Below the pieces are notes generated by a model. It made no database searches. It was not told the DNA's origin and saw only the letters and a program-made list of their open reading frames with translations. The position numbers and the translations under genes are program-made. Shown here one piece after another: positions 1 to 12,387 of a stretch of DNA of 64,000 nucleotides. The stretch is taken from assembly GCA_922989275.2 (NCBI GenBank), contig OV277870.1:72604579-72668578 (forward strand), read 5' to 3'. Position 1 is the first letter of the stretch. Each line of letters starts with the position of its first letter. The stretch comes from Gari tellinella. Taxonomy: Eukaryota > Mollusca > Bivalvia > Cardiida > Psammobiidae.

Positions 1-1387
1 TACAACTGTCTGTTAAGCACAGGTATCAATTATTCAATGTGTATTTCTGTCATATTGAATAATACTTCTAGAGTGCAAATTGCTATTACTACAAATCCAT
101 TACAACCAGAACTCTTATCGTTCGTTATTCATGTTTTAACGTATCACAGAGAAAGAAATGCGTCTTCAACACTGTAAATAGAAATAAAATCATTATGTTA
201 CAAGACCTTATAAGGAACTAATTTTCAAAATTGTACTTGAGTATATGAATCCGTTCCTAAATGAAAGTCATTGTATAATATTTGTTGTATAGTTTTCCAC
301 AAAAATGCTAGTTTTTTTAGTATTCTTAACCATCTGTTTTCTATAATTTGTACATTTTAATATCATGATTTTTCTATGTTACAAAGTAATGTGTGGTCTT
401 TTCTACCTTCTGATATACATTTATATCTTGAGCTGATAAAGCACCTTTAATATTTTCATTTCTTAAGTATGTGTTGATTAACATTAATTTATCTTTGATA
501 TGTTCCGTTAAACATTTAAGAATTATAGCCAGTAAAGTGTGTACTCTATTTCCTTTCTAATTTGCCTTACAGAATGGCGTGTGATATTGCTCCCTCTAGT
601 GCCATTAACATGTTTCTATAAATAAGTATAAAAACAGATTTATATACAGTATATTTTCTAGATCATACAATACTTCCAAACATTTTGTCATTTTAACTTT
701 ATATACTATTTACATATTCAATTTACAAGTAGTTTAACAGGTCATTATTGAATTCCCATGGACATTTTTAAAGTACAGTGTTTATAATACGCAGTTCTAA
801 AACTTTGATAGAATGGTCTGGTTTATAACTGACATCAATATCGCATTTTTTTTTAAAAACGAAAACACCAAAATAACATCATGTTATCAGTCATCAAAAA
901 GAGATCACGTCCACCCTGCTATTAGAGAGTTTATTTAAGCATTTTCGTTTATTTCAGTGAAATGATTTACAAGTCCACGTACGAGTACAGACAGAAAAAA
1001 AATCATATTAATGCTGTTCTGACTTGACTAGTATGATTCGTTCTTTTGCCTATTTGCCTTTTCGTTCTATTTACAGTATAGAAGACGCTCTTTTTCCATG
1101 CAATCGCATTTGTGATCACAAATTATGTCCACTGCAAGATAACTCGAAATACTATCTATCTTCAAACCATTTGCTACACAAACTTGTAATTGTAAACATC
1201 AATATTTTGTCATTTTCTACATTTTATTGAATCACGTTTGCTTTTTTATTCAATTTAAACGAGAAAGAGTTAAGTATTCCCACTGTCTTAATTGTAAAAT
1301 ATACACCTAAGAAATATACGATTGAATAATTCGGATTTGTTTGAAAATAAGAATACAAAGGATGATAAAGTGACGCGACGCCTCTCT
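1..1387. other. AT-rich non-coding stretch
   Basis: No gene, hairpin MITE or array recognised; only short chance ORFs. Confidence 0.6.
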
Positions 1388-1637
1388 TACAGTGGAGAAT
1401 CTGTTATTCTTTCCCGATAAACGCGTTTACGCTAAAACTATTTTTTCTTTTACAAACAGTTTGGAGCCAGATCAGACGCCGGGTAACCCGGCGTCTGATC
1501 AGGCTCCAAACTGTTTGCCACCAAGATAAAGATGAATTATCAGAATTGTCAAAAAGTTGTACTTTTCTACGTTTTTGTGTTTTGCGTTTGCGTACGTTTG
1601 CGTTTAAACGGGAAAGAATAACAGATTCTCCACTGTA
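1388..1637 (-). mobile_element. Family A MITE (A1)
   Basis: Reference form for the family: ~28-bp perfect terminal inverted repeats (TACAGTGGAGAATCTGTTAT..), TA at both ends, an internal CGTTTAAACG/ACGCGTTTACG region and a central core-1 hairpin with tip CCGGGTAACCCGG. About 250 bp; no coding function. Listed as minus because the CGATAAACGCG end comes first. Confidence 0.93.
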
Positions 1638-1869
1638 AATTACCACTGATCAATTCCTATTGTTGATATATACGACAGGCAGTTGCTGATCGCAGGACGA
1701 AAGAAACGCAAAACAAAATCCATGAAGACCTTTCTGTATTTCTCTTGATATGAATAAAACGGCAGCTTGTTTTGAACATCGCCAGTCTTGGTTATTTACT
1801 GATCCTTTAAGAAAAGTTATGCTGCTAATTGTTTTTACAGAAAGATGTTGTCAGTATTCCAAGCCGGTT

Positions 1870-2290
1870 CATACTAAAACAGTTCATGACTATCAGAATT
1901 CCAAGTCATTTCAAGTATATACAGATGAATATCACAATTCCAAGTCATTTCAAATACAATATAATTATGACTATCACAATATATTATAAACCATCAATTC
2001 CAACATGAACAACTCATAACAAGCAGAAATCCAAACCAATGGAAATATAAACAATTTATGAATATTACAATTCCAAGTCAATTCACAATTCATGGATATC
2101 AAAACTTCATTTAAAATAAACATTACAAATATCACAATCACAATTATCACAATTCTAAGTCACTTTCGACATAAACAAGTTATGACTATCATAGTTTTAA
2201 ATCGGTTCAAACATAACCAATTCATAACCAGTAGAATTTCAAGTCATTTCAATACAATCAATTCATGGCCATCAGAAATGGAAATTATTT
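1870..2290 (+). repeat. Degenerate short tandem repeat
   Basis: Irregular recurrences of ATCACAATTCCAAGTCATTT at ~40-50-bp spacing; no coding sense. Confidence 0.6.
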
Positions 2291-2613
2291 CAAACGCAAA
2301 CAATCAATGTATATCAGAATGTCCGATGTTGTCAAGATATGTAGTGCTTTGAGATTGTAATTGTAACGAAATAGGACTGTCATACAGTTTAAATGATTTA
2401 CCATAGTTGTTTTAAATTATGTATTTCAGTACCCCGTGAAAGGATAAATTACATTTCCAAATACAGTCAAACTGATGTTGGTTTGCTCAAATGAAGTTAA
2501 TTAAACATCTTAACACGGGGAAAATGTAAAACAGAAGCTGTCCATGTATTTAACACTATTGTTCTTCATATATAAATCACCTACCTTTAGAGATTACCTC
2601 GCTTCTTGAACTA

Positions 2614-2860
2614 TTAACACCATAAATACGCTTTTACGCATTCAATTTATTCCTCCACGATAAAAATAGGTCCATTTCATATATGAATATGGGTATATAT
2701 CATAAGAAATATATTCTGTATATATTTTAGCAGATGATAGCTTTAAGCAGGTTGAAAGTAAAGCAGAATGCGCCTTAAGGCACATTCTGCTTTACTATCA
2801 ACCTGCTTTTAGTGATCTCATGTTTCTAAACTAGAAACAGGCTAGGGAGTAAAGGGTTAA
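2614..2860 (+). mobile_element. Family C MITE (C1)
   Basis: TTAACACCATAAATACGCTT to AGTAAAGGGTTAA, with core 2 at ~2,740-2,815. Confidence 0.8.
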
Positions 2861-3346
2861 ACATTGTCCGCTAAGCACAAGTATGACTGTGTGTGTTAAA
2901 TCAATATTGCGCAATGGTTGTTGACAACTAGTTCTCGCTTTGTAGCAGCATCTCATCGTAGATGCTACATAACTGATATTTGTATGAATGTTATTCTAAT
3001 CATATATGTTCGTTTAAGACGATACAGAATGCAGAAATATATGTTCAAACCCCCTAATACAATGTTACTACTGTATTGTCATACTTTTAACTATCAAATC
3101 AACCAATAAAACAAAAACTTAACCACTTTACACTTACCTAATTTGCTGGGCAGTTACTGTAGAGGGTTTGAAAGGCACTAGAAGCAAATGATCAAGGCAT
3201 ATAATGAATATTATAAATTTCCGTTTTCAAATTAACATTCAGTATTGACCGATATACCAAGAAAGGGGATTGGCTTAAACACATTTGTTCAGCGCATGCG
3301 CATTGTTGTTGATTTTGGTTTCCAAGACATCGCTGTTTGAATGACA

Positions 3347-3589
3347 GTAAACCATTTCCCCTATAGAAGCGCCTTTTAGCGCATTCACTTTATTCCTCCG
3401 CTGAAGAAAATAAGTTCCAATTTAAACAGTCGTAAATATGTTATATAAGGAATATTTTCTTTTTTCTGGCAGTTGGTAGCTTAAAGCAGTCTGAAAGTAA
3501 ATCAGAATGCGCATATGCATTACTTTCAACCTTCTTTAAGTAGTCAACTATTTTCAAAACTAGAAACATGCTATTGTGTAATGGGTTAA
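3347..3589 (+). mobile_element. Family C MITE (C2)
   Basis: GTAAACCATTTCCCC..AGAAGCGCC to AATGGGTTAA. Core 2 has a shortened right arm (GAATGCGCATATGCATTAC). Confidence 0.75.
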
Positions 3590-4032
3590 GCAATGTACTC
3601 CTGCACTTGTTTATCATTATGTCATATACTTAGACATTTTTAAGCCCAAAGAGGCTGGGGGAATGTGATTATCCAGCAGAAATAAAGAATTTTATGAGTA
3701 ATAGGTATACTCATGTTGATGGTTGTCTGATTTTAAAATGGCTTCAACATAGCTGTTTGTCGTTGAAAGGCGATTAATGGTCTTTTTTACAAATGAGATA
3801 TATTCAATTACTTGCTAAATTGATTTTATGGTGTAAAAAGTCTAAACGTAAAGCGGTTTATTTAGGCAAATATGAATTAGACCATTTGATTTGTTGATAT
3901 CAAAGAAAGAAGAATTTGCGGTCAAGCCACAAGTATTTCATATGTATACACTGTTAAAATTAAATACAGTAAAGTTCCCCTTTAGCAATCATTCAAATGA
4001 AAATACCTCGATGATAATTCGACATAAAAGTG

Positions 4033-4246
4033 TTTACTCTTTCATCACATTTACAAACAGTGTATACCCAGATCGTAGGGCTCCTATAGGAGCCCTCTGA
4101 TCTAGATCTACACTGTTTGCTCATTTAGACCAGTATTTATAAAACTACTCAGAATTCCTAGTAGACTAGTCCATGTTTTGGTAACTAAAATGATCCACAC
4201 GGGAACATGATAACCCTCACGAGTTGCTTAGTGTTGAAAGAGTTAA
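4033..4246 (+). mobile_element. TTAA MITE with GGGCTCC-type core 1
   Basis: TTTACTCTTTCATCAC to GTGTTGAAAGAGTTAA. Hairpin arms CAAACAGTGTATACCC and GATCTACACTGTTTG, with tip GGGCTCCTATAGGAGCCC at 4078-4095. Confidence 0.75.
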
Positions 4247-4307
4247 GCATGATGTCAGTTAACCCATTCCATCCATGCCTGGATATTGCAACTTAACTCT
4301 TTCTGTA

Positions 4308-4667
4308 TACAGCGTTTACTCTCTACAACAACATCTAATGGGAGACAAACAATGTATGCGTTGTTCGGAGGGAGTCGTTATAGGGAAGAAAATTGGCTAC
4401 ATTTGCAAACAGCTTGAGTCCAGATCAGACGCCACGTAACGCGGCGTCTGATCTGGATTCAAACGGTATGTCACTCGTTATTAATGTTTTTCCGTCAAAA
4501 TGTCCATTATGGTTCTTTGAGAAAAACAGAAAACGACAATTTTAAACAGACAACATTGCATTCGTGAATAGGTTGGACATAAATGTCTTGTTAGCGGAAG
4601 AGCCGCAATGGTCGTTGTAAGGAGGGAATCGTTGTTTGGAGGGTCGTTGTAGAGAGGGAACATTGTA
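4308..4667 (-). mobile_element. Family H MITE (H1)
   Basis: TACAGCGTTTACTCTCTACA ... TCGTTGTAGAGAGGGAACAT-TGTA; core-1 hairpin with tip GCCACGTAACGCGGC. TA-flanked. Confidence 0.8.
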
Positions 4668-5024
4668 CATGTACTTGCTGAAAGATTTCATTGTAGGTAT
4701 ACAATGATCATCATAAGACGTTGTGCAGTGTTTGTCAATATAGCAAAATAGTTCATATGATAAAACAAACAGTGCAGACCTTTATGAGACGACCAAGATC
4801 CAAACAGTCTGACACTCATTACGGTATTAATAAAGTCCATTTACCTAAAGTTATTTTTTAGATATGGAAGCAGATTACAATTGTTTCAATCAGAATACAT
4901 CATGGAAAGGAATTTACACCAGAAACAGCAGGTATTCTATGCGTAGCCGTGAAAGTTCTGCTTTAAACATGTTTGCTGTCTACAAAGGACCATTCTCTTT
5001 ACACTTTCACTCTCAATGACGCCA

Positions 5025-5277
5025 TTAACCCTTTCCCCCATAGAAGCGACTTTGAGCGTATTTAATTTATTCCTCCGCTGAAGAAAATAGTTCCAGTTTA
5101 TACCCTCAAGAACAATAACAATTACAAATATGTTATATAGCCTAGCAGATTTTAGCTTAAAGCAGGCTGAAAGTAAAGCAGAATGCGCCTTAGGGCGCAT
5201 TCTGCTTTACTTTCAACCTGCTTCAAGTGGTCACATATCTTCAATACTAGAAACAATGCTATCAGGTAAAGGGTTAA
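5025..5277 (+). mobile_element. Family C MITE (C3)
   Basis: TTAACCCTTTCCCCCATAG to GGTAAAGGGTTAA with a perfect core-2 palindrome. The flanks (TTTCACTCTCAATGACG upstream; CTGTCTGATC, AAACTGTTTG and GGGTTAA downstream to 5394) look like the halves of a B-like MITE split by this insertion. Confidence 0.85.
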
Positions 5278-5614
5278 GCGCGTTTACAAATGGTCTGTCT
5301 GATCAATACCCAAACTGTTTGAAACTCTTATCGATGAAAATAAAGCGATGAAGGGGTACAATTCTCCCGAATAATTTGACCATGAAAGGGTTAAAACATA
5401 GAAATCGTCATCTTTGTCTTGATTATAGGATTCATTATAACTGTAATAATATTTTGAATTTAACTCGTATTTTTATTTTGAAGCGCCTGAGTTTGTGTTT
5501 TATATACACATTATATCTTAATTATAAAACGGATCTTAGCAATGGGTAGCATGTTCTTCAATTTTGACAAGGATAAAGTGATTGTATAAATGATATGGGC
5601 ATTGATAGTAACCA

Positions 5615-5836
5615 TAAGAAACGCCTTTATTATATTCCCCCATCTACATAAAAGGTTCCACTTTAAACAATCATCAATATGTACCATAAGAACTATTTGT
5701 GTGTCCTAGAAGATGGAAGCTTACAGTAGCTTCGAACTAAAGCAGAATGCTATTTAAGGCTTTACAGCTTTACTTTCAACCTGCTTTGTGGTCACCTACC
5801 TTTAATACTATACACACCTGTTGAGTAAAGTGTTAA
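5615..5836 (+). mobile_element. Family C MITE, degenerate (C4)
   Basis: It retains GGTTCCACTTTAAACAATC, a weak core 2 and a GTAAAGTGTTAA end. The left end has decayed. Confidence 0.6.
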
Positions 5837-6126
5837 TCCATTCATCTTTGAGGTAGCAAACAGTAAACCAACGATAGAATGGTGTCTTCTAAATGCACGA
5901 TAAAAATATACAGAAACCTACTGCAGACTCTCAGTATTAGTTTGTATCCTGTATTTAGAATGTATGCTAATAGACATTATACTGAATTGTAGTTTAGTAC
6001 AGATTTGACTAATTAAACAATATATAGGTATGTATAAAAGTAAAGATATATATTTGATAAGGAATTCTGATGTAGTTTCGCCACAAAATAACTTTAATTT
6101 CTTATTTTGCGCCTCATTTAAATGTA

Positions 6127-7301
6127 TACTCAACAAAAATAGAAACGTCCCACATTTTGAACGGACATATCTCTGACGTTATTTAAGTTATACATCAAGT
6201 TAATGTACTTATGGGATACTGGTCAGTTGGAGTTACACATGTGTAAAGTTTTCACAAAATAGCACAGATAAAAATCGCTAACGTAACGGAATGATGATTT
6301 GCACGTTTTGCACGTGCACAGTACACGCGTTTCAATAAAGTAATTATGTCACCGTCGTAAAATACACACGAGACATGGTAATAAAAAAATTGAAAAAAAC
6401 CCATATGAATTCAATTATTGCATCATGCCACGCTCGTCTTAAGTTGAAAGAAATCAGGCAATGACGGCCATTGACGTCGCCCGCTGGTTCGGCTGCTATA
6501 GAGAAACAAAACAGAGGTTTGCGACCCGGTACCATCAGACTGGGACTGTTCACAATCGTTTTTGCCTTGGTCATCCCGTTTTTCCTCCGTCAGAACTGAT
6601 CACTACGGCACGTTAACGCCCTAACGTCTACGTCATTTTCCAGCCACCGGAACGGCTGGTGAACACGGTGAGTCATCACAAACCTTTGTAATCGCTTGCA
6701 ATCCAACGCTAAACCAATCAGAGCATGACGCCCATAATCCGGTCAAATTTGGACGACACGTCACCGTGGGCTAAATTATCTGTCGTCACGACGTCATTTG
6801 AAATTGAAGCAAACTGGATGGTACCAAGTTATTTTTATCTTGATTCATACTTAACAATTCAGATGGTAGACTACGCAAATTGATTACATTTAAGATTCAG
6901 CATTCAATATTTGACACAGACCTCACAGCAAGAGTGAATGTCTGACGTTCTCATTAAACGTTACGTTACGCTGTAGAAATGAAGCGTATATTGGTGCAAA
7001 CGGTGGCCGTACACGATATTAATCTTACTGAATAAAATTTGGGACTTTTTATGAGAATTCAGTAATCAACTAAACATTTTTAAAAAAAAAAACATTTATT
7101 CAGATTTTTTATTTTGACCCCTACCAACTTCTTCACTACATCACTCGAAAAGTTTTTTTCTCAGCAATATGAGGTCAACTGATATGGATTCAAAAATGAA
7201 TGAACTTCATTTTCTGTATAGGTTTTACTACCATCAACCTTATAACTTTCAAGAAAATGTCCCTGTAATAGGGTGGGACGTTTCTATTTTTGCTCAGTAT
7301 A
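6127..7301 (+). mobile_element. Decayed Tc1/mariner-like transposon
   Basis: The left end TACTCAACAAAAATAGAAAC and right end GTTTCTATTTTTGCTCAGTA are inverted repeats, with GTCCCAC continuing inside both and TA at each boundary. Near 6,455-6,590 the + strand encodes remains of a Tc1-type N-terminal HTH (AIDVARWFGCYR.. then RYHQTGTVHNR). The catalytic DDE part is not recognisable and the internal length is short, so this is a dead or deletion derivative. Confidence 0.7.
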
Positions 7302-7870
7302 GTTTCATGTTTTACCTGTGCCATAATGAAAGTCAACTGAAAGCCTTTATTCCAAACTCCTAACTACTGGCTGCTTAAAGGGGAATAAAAGTAAAGAAGA
7401 AATATTATACAGTAGGATGTTATGCTCTACTTCCATTCTTCTTCAAGAAACTACCTGACTTAGGTATTAAAATTGAGCTAGCATGTCATTGATAGTTTGG
7501 ACTATGCTTTGAAGAAGCTTTTTAGTATCGCTAATGATTAGTGATTACTCGGTGCAAAACAAAAATTTGAAATAATCTGCGTAGAGCTTTTCACAGCATA
7601 TGTATTTCTTTTTTGGTAAACATTGAACAAAGTTGAATTTATCTCTTTTAGAATGGTGACTGAACATATGTTTCAGTCTATTCATGTTTAACGTTTATGT
7701 TTATATGACTGCGTTTTGAATTAATCACATAGCCGAAGCACTACTCACCTATGAGTTAAACGATTTATGCAATACCGCAATTACCACAACCTTGGCATAT
7801 ATTATGTTTTGGCGGTGATTTGATGTTCAAGTTCGACAAGTACTTTATTCAATTATTGCCAAGCCTAACT

Positions 7871-8285
7871 ATTATGGCATTTGCAAACAGTTTGAATCCA
7901 AATCAGAGTACAGTGGAGAAAACGTTATTCTTTCCCATTTAAACGCAAACGAAACGCAAACGCAAATTACTAAAACGTAGAAAAGTACAAAATTCTGACA
8001 ATTCATGTTTATCTTGGTGGCAAACAGGTTGGAGCCTGATCAGATGCCGGGTTACCTGGCGTGTGATCTGGCTCCAAACTGTTTGCAATGAAAATACATT
8101 GTAATTGTCTTTGGCGTAAACGCATTTATTGGGAAAGAATAACGTTTTTTCCACTGTAACTCGGTCTCTGATCGAGATCCAACCCATATGGCACTCATAT
8201 CGTGTTTTGTTTTAATATGAAATTTTAGAAACTTCAATTGATAAATGAAAATAGGCAAATGACAACATGACAATGAAAGGTTGTT
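7871..8285 (+). mobile_element. B-like MITE split by A2
   Basis: The core-1 arms flank A2. Downstream, GTTTTAATATGAAATTTTAG and GACAACATGACAATGAAAGG match the B right half. The left end is unclear. Confidence 0.5.
7909..8158 (+). mobile_element. Family A MITE (A2), nested in a core-1 hairpin
   Basis: Complete copy. Its left flank (GCAAACAGTTTGAATCCAAA) and right flank (CTGATCGAGATCCAACCC) are the two arms of another core-1 hairpin, so it inserted into that hairpin's tip. Confidence 0.92.
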
Positions 8286-8333
8286 TAAGCAACGGTTGAT
8301 ATATTGAGCATACTGTTTTCTGTAACGAATATG

Positions 8334-8574
8334 GTACAGGGGAGAAAGTGTTATTATTTCTTTGTAGACGTGTCTGTGCTTAAAAAATGTATCCGTTGAA
8401 AACAGTGTGGAGCCAGTTTAGAAGCCGGGCAATCGGTGCCTCATCGGGTTCCACACTGTTTGCTTCTCATTTGGTAACAAATCGTCAAGATATTAAAAAC
8501 TGTTTTATAATTCTGTATTTTATTGCATTGGAATACATTTCCATTAAAACGGGAAAAGTATTGTCTACTGTAAA
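8334..8574 (+). mobile_element. Family A MITE, degenerate
   Basis: GGTACAGGGGAGAAAGTGTT to GTATTGTCTACTGTA with a diverged core 1 (AAACAGTGTGGAGCC / GGGTTCCACACTGTTTG). Confidence 0.65.
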
Positions 8575-8630
8575 GGTTATTTAAAAAAAAAAAAGGATAA
8601 GGACACATGGTGATCGGTTAATGCGGGACA

Positions 8631-8883
8631 TTATTCCTTTACCCAATAGAAGCGACTTTTAGCGCATCTAATTTATTCCTCCGCTGAAGAAAATAGTTCC
8701 AGTTTATACGCTCATGAATAATTACCATAACAAATATTTTTATGTAGCCTAGCAGATGGTTGTTTAAAGCAGGCTGAAAGTAAAGCAGAATGCGCCTTAA
8801 GGCACATTCTGCTCTACTTTCAACCTGCTTTAAGTGTTCACCTGTATTTAATGTTATATACGGGTTATTGGGTAAAGGGTTAA
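8631..8883 (+). mobile_element. Family C MITE (C5)
   Basis: TTATTCCTTTACCCAATAG to GGTAAAGGGTTAA with an intact core 2 at ~8,760-8,832. Confidence 0.85.
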
Positions 8884-9116
8884 GCAATGACTTTCTGAGT
8901 TTATGCTGTATTGAGGAGAAACTGTGTATAATCTTAATCAAGATACTATCGATTTGTCTGTTTTAAAACAAAACTGTTGGTTTTAAAGACGTCGAGGAGA
9001 GAATATACAGTGACTAAAGTACATCTACATGTATTTAGTTTCATACAATAAGTGCCCGTAAAGTTTTATTTTTGACATTCGCTCCAATGAAGTAAATGAT
9101 GTCAGTATCACCTCCG

Positions 9117-9232
9117 TGACGCGAATATTATTATTATTATTATTATACCAGATTTATATAGCGCTCTTTTCACACAGGGGTAGTGCGTTCAAAAGCGCTT
9201 AATTTATTAAAATTTATTTAAGTATCCTCATA
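9117..9232 (+). repeat. Short interspersed repeat with (ATT)n
   Basis: An (ATT)n run is followed by CCAGATTTATATAGCGCTCTT and CAAAAGCGCTTAAT. This resembles the 3' region of widespread invertebrate SINE/LINE tails. No tRNA-like promoter boxes were recognised. Confidence 0.5.
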
Positions 9233-9234
9233 TC

Positions 9235-9471
9235 ATAACGGGGAAAATGTTATTATTTCCAGTTTGAACGAAAGGCTACGTCAAAGAAAAACACTGAAAG
9301 AAAATGACAATTAGTTTTTGATAACTTAGACGATTGTTTGTTTCAATCTGAGCGCCGATGTATTTGCAGCTTGTTCATACGCCTTCATTTGTAGTCGTAT
9401 TTGCAATAGATATCCGTTTTTCTTTTAGCATAGCTGTGTTTGTTGGAAAAGAATAGCATTTACTTCTGTAC
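9235..9471 (+). mobile_element. Family A MITE, highly degenerate
   Basis: GGGGAAAATGTTATTATTTC and GAAAAGAATAGCATTTACTT correspond to the family A subterminal ends; the core is lost. Confidence 0.4.
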
Positions 9472-9863
9472 CTTTAACCCATTTATTGTAAATATTTTGG
9501 ACAATAAGTGTGCGGGGAGAAGGTTGTTTTTAAGAATATTGAGATATTTTCTCTCATCCTTCTTACGTCGTTTCTATCCTCACTCATTCAGTATTTTAGC
9601 GCTTTGTTCATAATTAGAGCAATTTGTTCCTAAGCATTATTGTAACATTCTATTAGCCGAAGTGGGGAGACGTTTTTAGATTGTCAACCTAACATTTAGA
9701 GGATAAACTCAAATAAATTGTTCAACAATAAAAAATAAAAATGTGGTGGTCCATCTTGTTTTCGCTTTATTCATCCTTTGTTTGTACTATTAAAAATACA
9801 TGCTATTTGATATTCGTCTGAAACAATTCTCGAAACATATTTGTATCCATTTTCTTTAAAAGA

Positions 9864-9940
9864 ACAGTGTGGATCCAGATAAGACACCGACGTATCGTAC
9901 TCGGTATTTCATCTGGATCCAAACTACATGTAGTTGCAAT
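9864..9940. repeat. Solitary core-1 hairpin, diverged tip
   Basis: AACAGTGTGGATCCAGAT .. ATCTGGATCCAAACTAC around ACACCGACG..CTCGGT. Confidence 0.6.
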
Positions 9941-10019
9941 ATTTATTCCCGAATTCGCCCGTGACGAAAAAGGGTAATTATGGTGAATATAGTGAAAACA
10001 AAAACAGCATTTAAATTGA

Positions 10020-10265
10020 AAAAAAGAGTTATTTAATTTATTTTGCCAATTTGATCATAAAATGACCTCAAAATGATCTTGACCTTTGCCAGACACTATC
10101 AAATTTGTAATGCGCTCAAGGGCTTCTTGAGTTAAGCTCACTATGCCAACTATCACATTTAGTTCCAAAGACATGGCCAATGTTAAAGTTGGGGACAAAC
10201 AACAGACAGACAGACAGACCTACAGAACAAAAACAATATACCCTGATTAGTCGTACAGTGGCATA
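10020..10265 (+). repeat. Bivalve-style repeat ending in (CAGA)n
   Basis: CTTGACCTTTGCC... leads into GGGGACAAACAACAGACAGACAGACAGACC. The form parallels the microsatellite-terminated end of the 46.5-48.1 kb array. This is a single unit, not an array. Confidence 0.4.
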
Positions 10266-10582
10266 AAACAGCAAAAGAAGTCGTTAATAATTATATTCCG
10301 ATACAACAGTAAAAAAGACGTCATTTGTTTTCAAAACAAAAACGCGTTTTCACCAAAACAAGTACATGTATTTACAGATAAAATTCCCGTTAACCCGAAG
10401 TCTAATTAGTCTCTAAAGTGATGTCATTTTGATGTTCGTAAACTCGATTTCGTCAGAGTTTTCAACAAACGAGCTTTTTATTCATTTTCTGCCTTTGTTT
10501 TCTTTAAGACTTAGTACCATCTAAACAGGACAGAGTAACGTGTCTACAGCCATACCTTGGGTCAGTGGTTATCTAAAGTAGT

Positions 10583-10925
10583 TACAATGCTCCCTACATA
10601 CAACGGCATTCTGAGCAACGATTCCCTCCTTACAATATCGCTTGCCGCTATTCCCCAAACAAGACAAGACAATTATGTCTTACGTTTTCACTTGCTTACA
10701 GTTGTCGTCTGCTGTTTTTCTCAAATTTATATTTTGATAGAGAAAAAAATGATGACGAGTGATAAACAGCTTTAATCCAAATCAGACGACGCATTTGGCG
10801 GCGTCTGATCCGGATTCAAGCTGTTTGCAAATGTAAGCCAATTCCCTCACTATAACGTCTCCCTTCTAACAACGCACACAATTCTTGTCTCCTATTTGGT
10901 GTCGTTGTAGAGAGTGAGCGCTGTC
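10583..10925 (+). mobile_element. Family H MITE (H2)
   Basis: TACAATGCTCCCTACATACA ... GTCGTTGTAGAGAGTGAGCG; core 1 at ~10,770-10,830. Confidence 0.72.
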
Positions 10926-11185
10926 TTTCATATAAGAATGATTAGATTAGATATGATTCAGCTTAACGATAGCAAAGAACTGACATATATTTCACTCTTG
11001 TCCCAGGATTGCAAAATCGCACTTTTGATGGTATGAATTAGATATTTTAAAAATACTGTTTACATTTTGAGTAAACCTGTTTCTTTTTAATATGGCATGG
11101 ATCATTTTAGCAAAGTAGTTTGTATTTTAATATAGCTAATATCGCATTTAAAACCTTGAAATGACCATCCTTCAAATTGCATACA

Positions 11186-11435
11186 TACAGTGGAGAATCT
11201 GTTATTCTTTCCCGTTTAAACGCAAATGTACGCAAACGCAAAACAATAAAACGTAGAAAAGTACAACTTTTTGACAATTCTGATAATTCATCTTTATCTT
11301 GGTGGCAAACAGTTTGGAGCCTGATCAGACGCCGGGTTACCCGGCGTCTGATCTGGCTCCAAACTGTTTGCACTGCAAATAATAGTTTTAGCGTAAACGC
11401 GTTTATTGGGAAAGAATAACGTTTTCTCCACTGTA
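11186..11435 (+). mobile_element. Family A MITE (A3)
   Basis: Complete 250-bp copy, TA flanks, core-1 tip CCGGGTTACCCGG. Confidence 0.93.
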
Positions 11436-12191
11436 CAATGTGTTCCTTAACACCAAACATGAATGACTTCTCTTTGTACTATGTTTTGTTTCATATTTTA
11501 TCAACAGCTAATCCTGCAAAATTTCCATAGCACCATGACAATATATTAAAGTAATTTCCTAATGCATGACAAATATAATGCAGAAATCTTCCATTGGGAG
11601 TCTTCTTTATCTTTTTTACATTTTTTATATTTTACCCTTTTGTTCTGCCTTAAGTTGCTATCCAACTGTGTATGATTTTAATGTTATATAGAAATGAAGT
11701 ACAACAGACGTTTCATTGTATTTGTGGCTGTCTGAACTAGTCAAATTGGATGCACCTTTGTAAATATGATTGAGGTTTTTCACTTCTGCATTCTGCGGGC
11801 GTATTAATGATAACAATTGCAAACAATTTGGATCCAGATGAAACGCCGAAGTTTTATCTTGTCCAAACTGTTTGATACTCATGTGATATTTTCCCCATTC
11901 GACTTTGAAAATTGTTGCAGACGACAAATTGTTGCAGACGACAAATTTTGCAGACGACAATTGCATAACGTGGAAAAGGTTGAATCATGCAAATTATATG
12001 TATGCCACCCTCTAAGCAGGTAATACTTCTACCCATCCCTCTAATATTTTGCATGTTGACAGAACATACTATTATATTTCAATATTCAGCACCATGGTTT
12101 CCATATGGTTATGAAAACATGTTAACCACAGAGCTTAGTGCAAACTCATTTGCCTAAGGTCCTCGGTGTTGGCAAACATGTTTGTAATAAT

Positions 12192-12387
12192 TTATGTCGA
12201 AACTCGATACTTCGAACTCGCTTAAAAAGGTCGTACTAATATTCTAAAAGTTGCATTTTAATAATTCGATCTCGCGTAAGTCGAACATACTCGTATTTAA
12301 AGTTAAAACGTGGCTTAACCACGTTTTAACTTGAAATACGGGTATGTTCGAACTATTGCGTGTTTGAAGTATCGAGTTTCTACTGTA
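12192..12387. mobile_element. Family G palindromic MITE
   Basis: ATGTCGAAACTCGATACTTC ... GTATCGAGTTTCTACTGTA; central AAAACGTGGCTTAACCACG palindrome. Confidence 0.75.
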
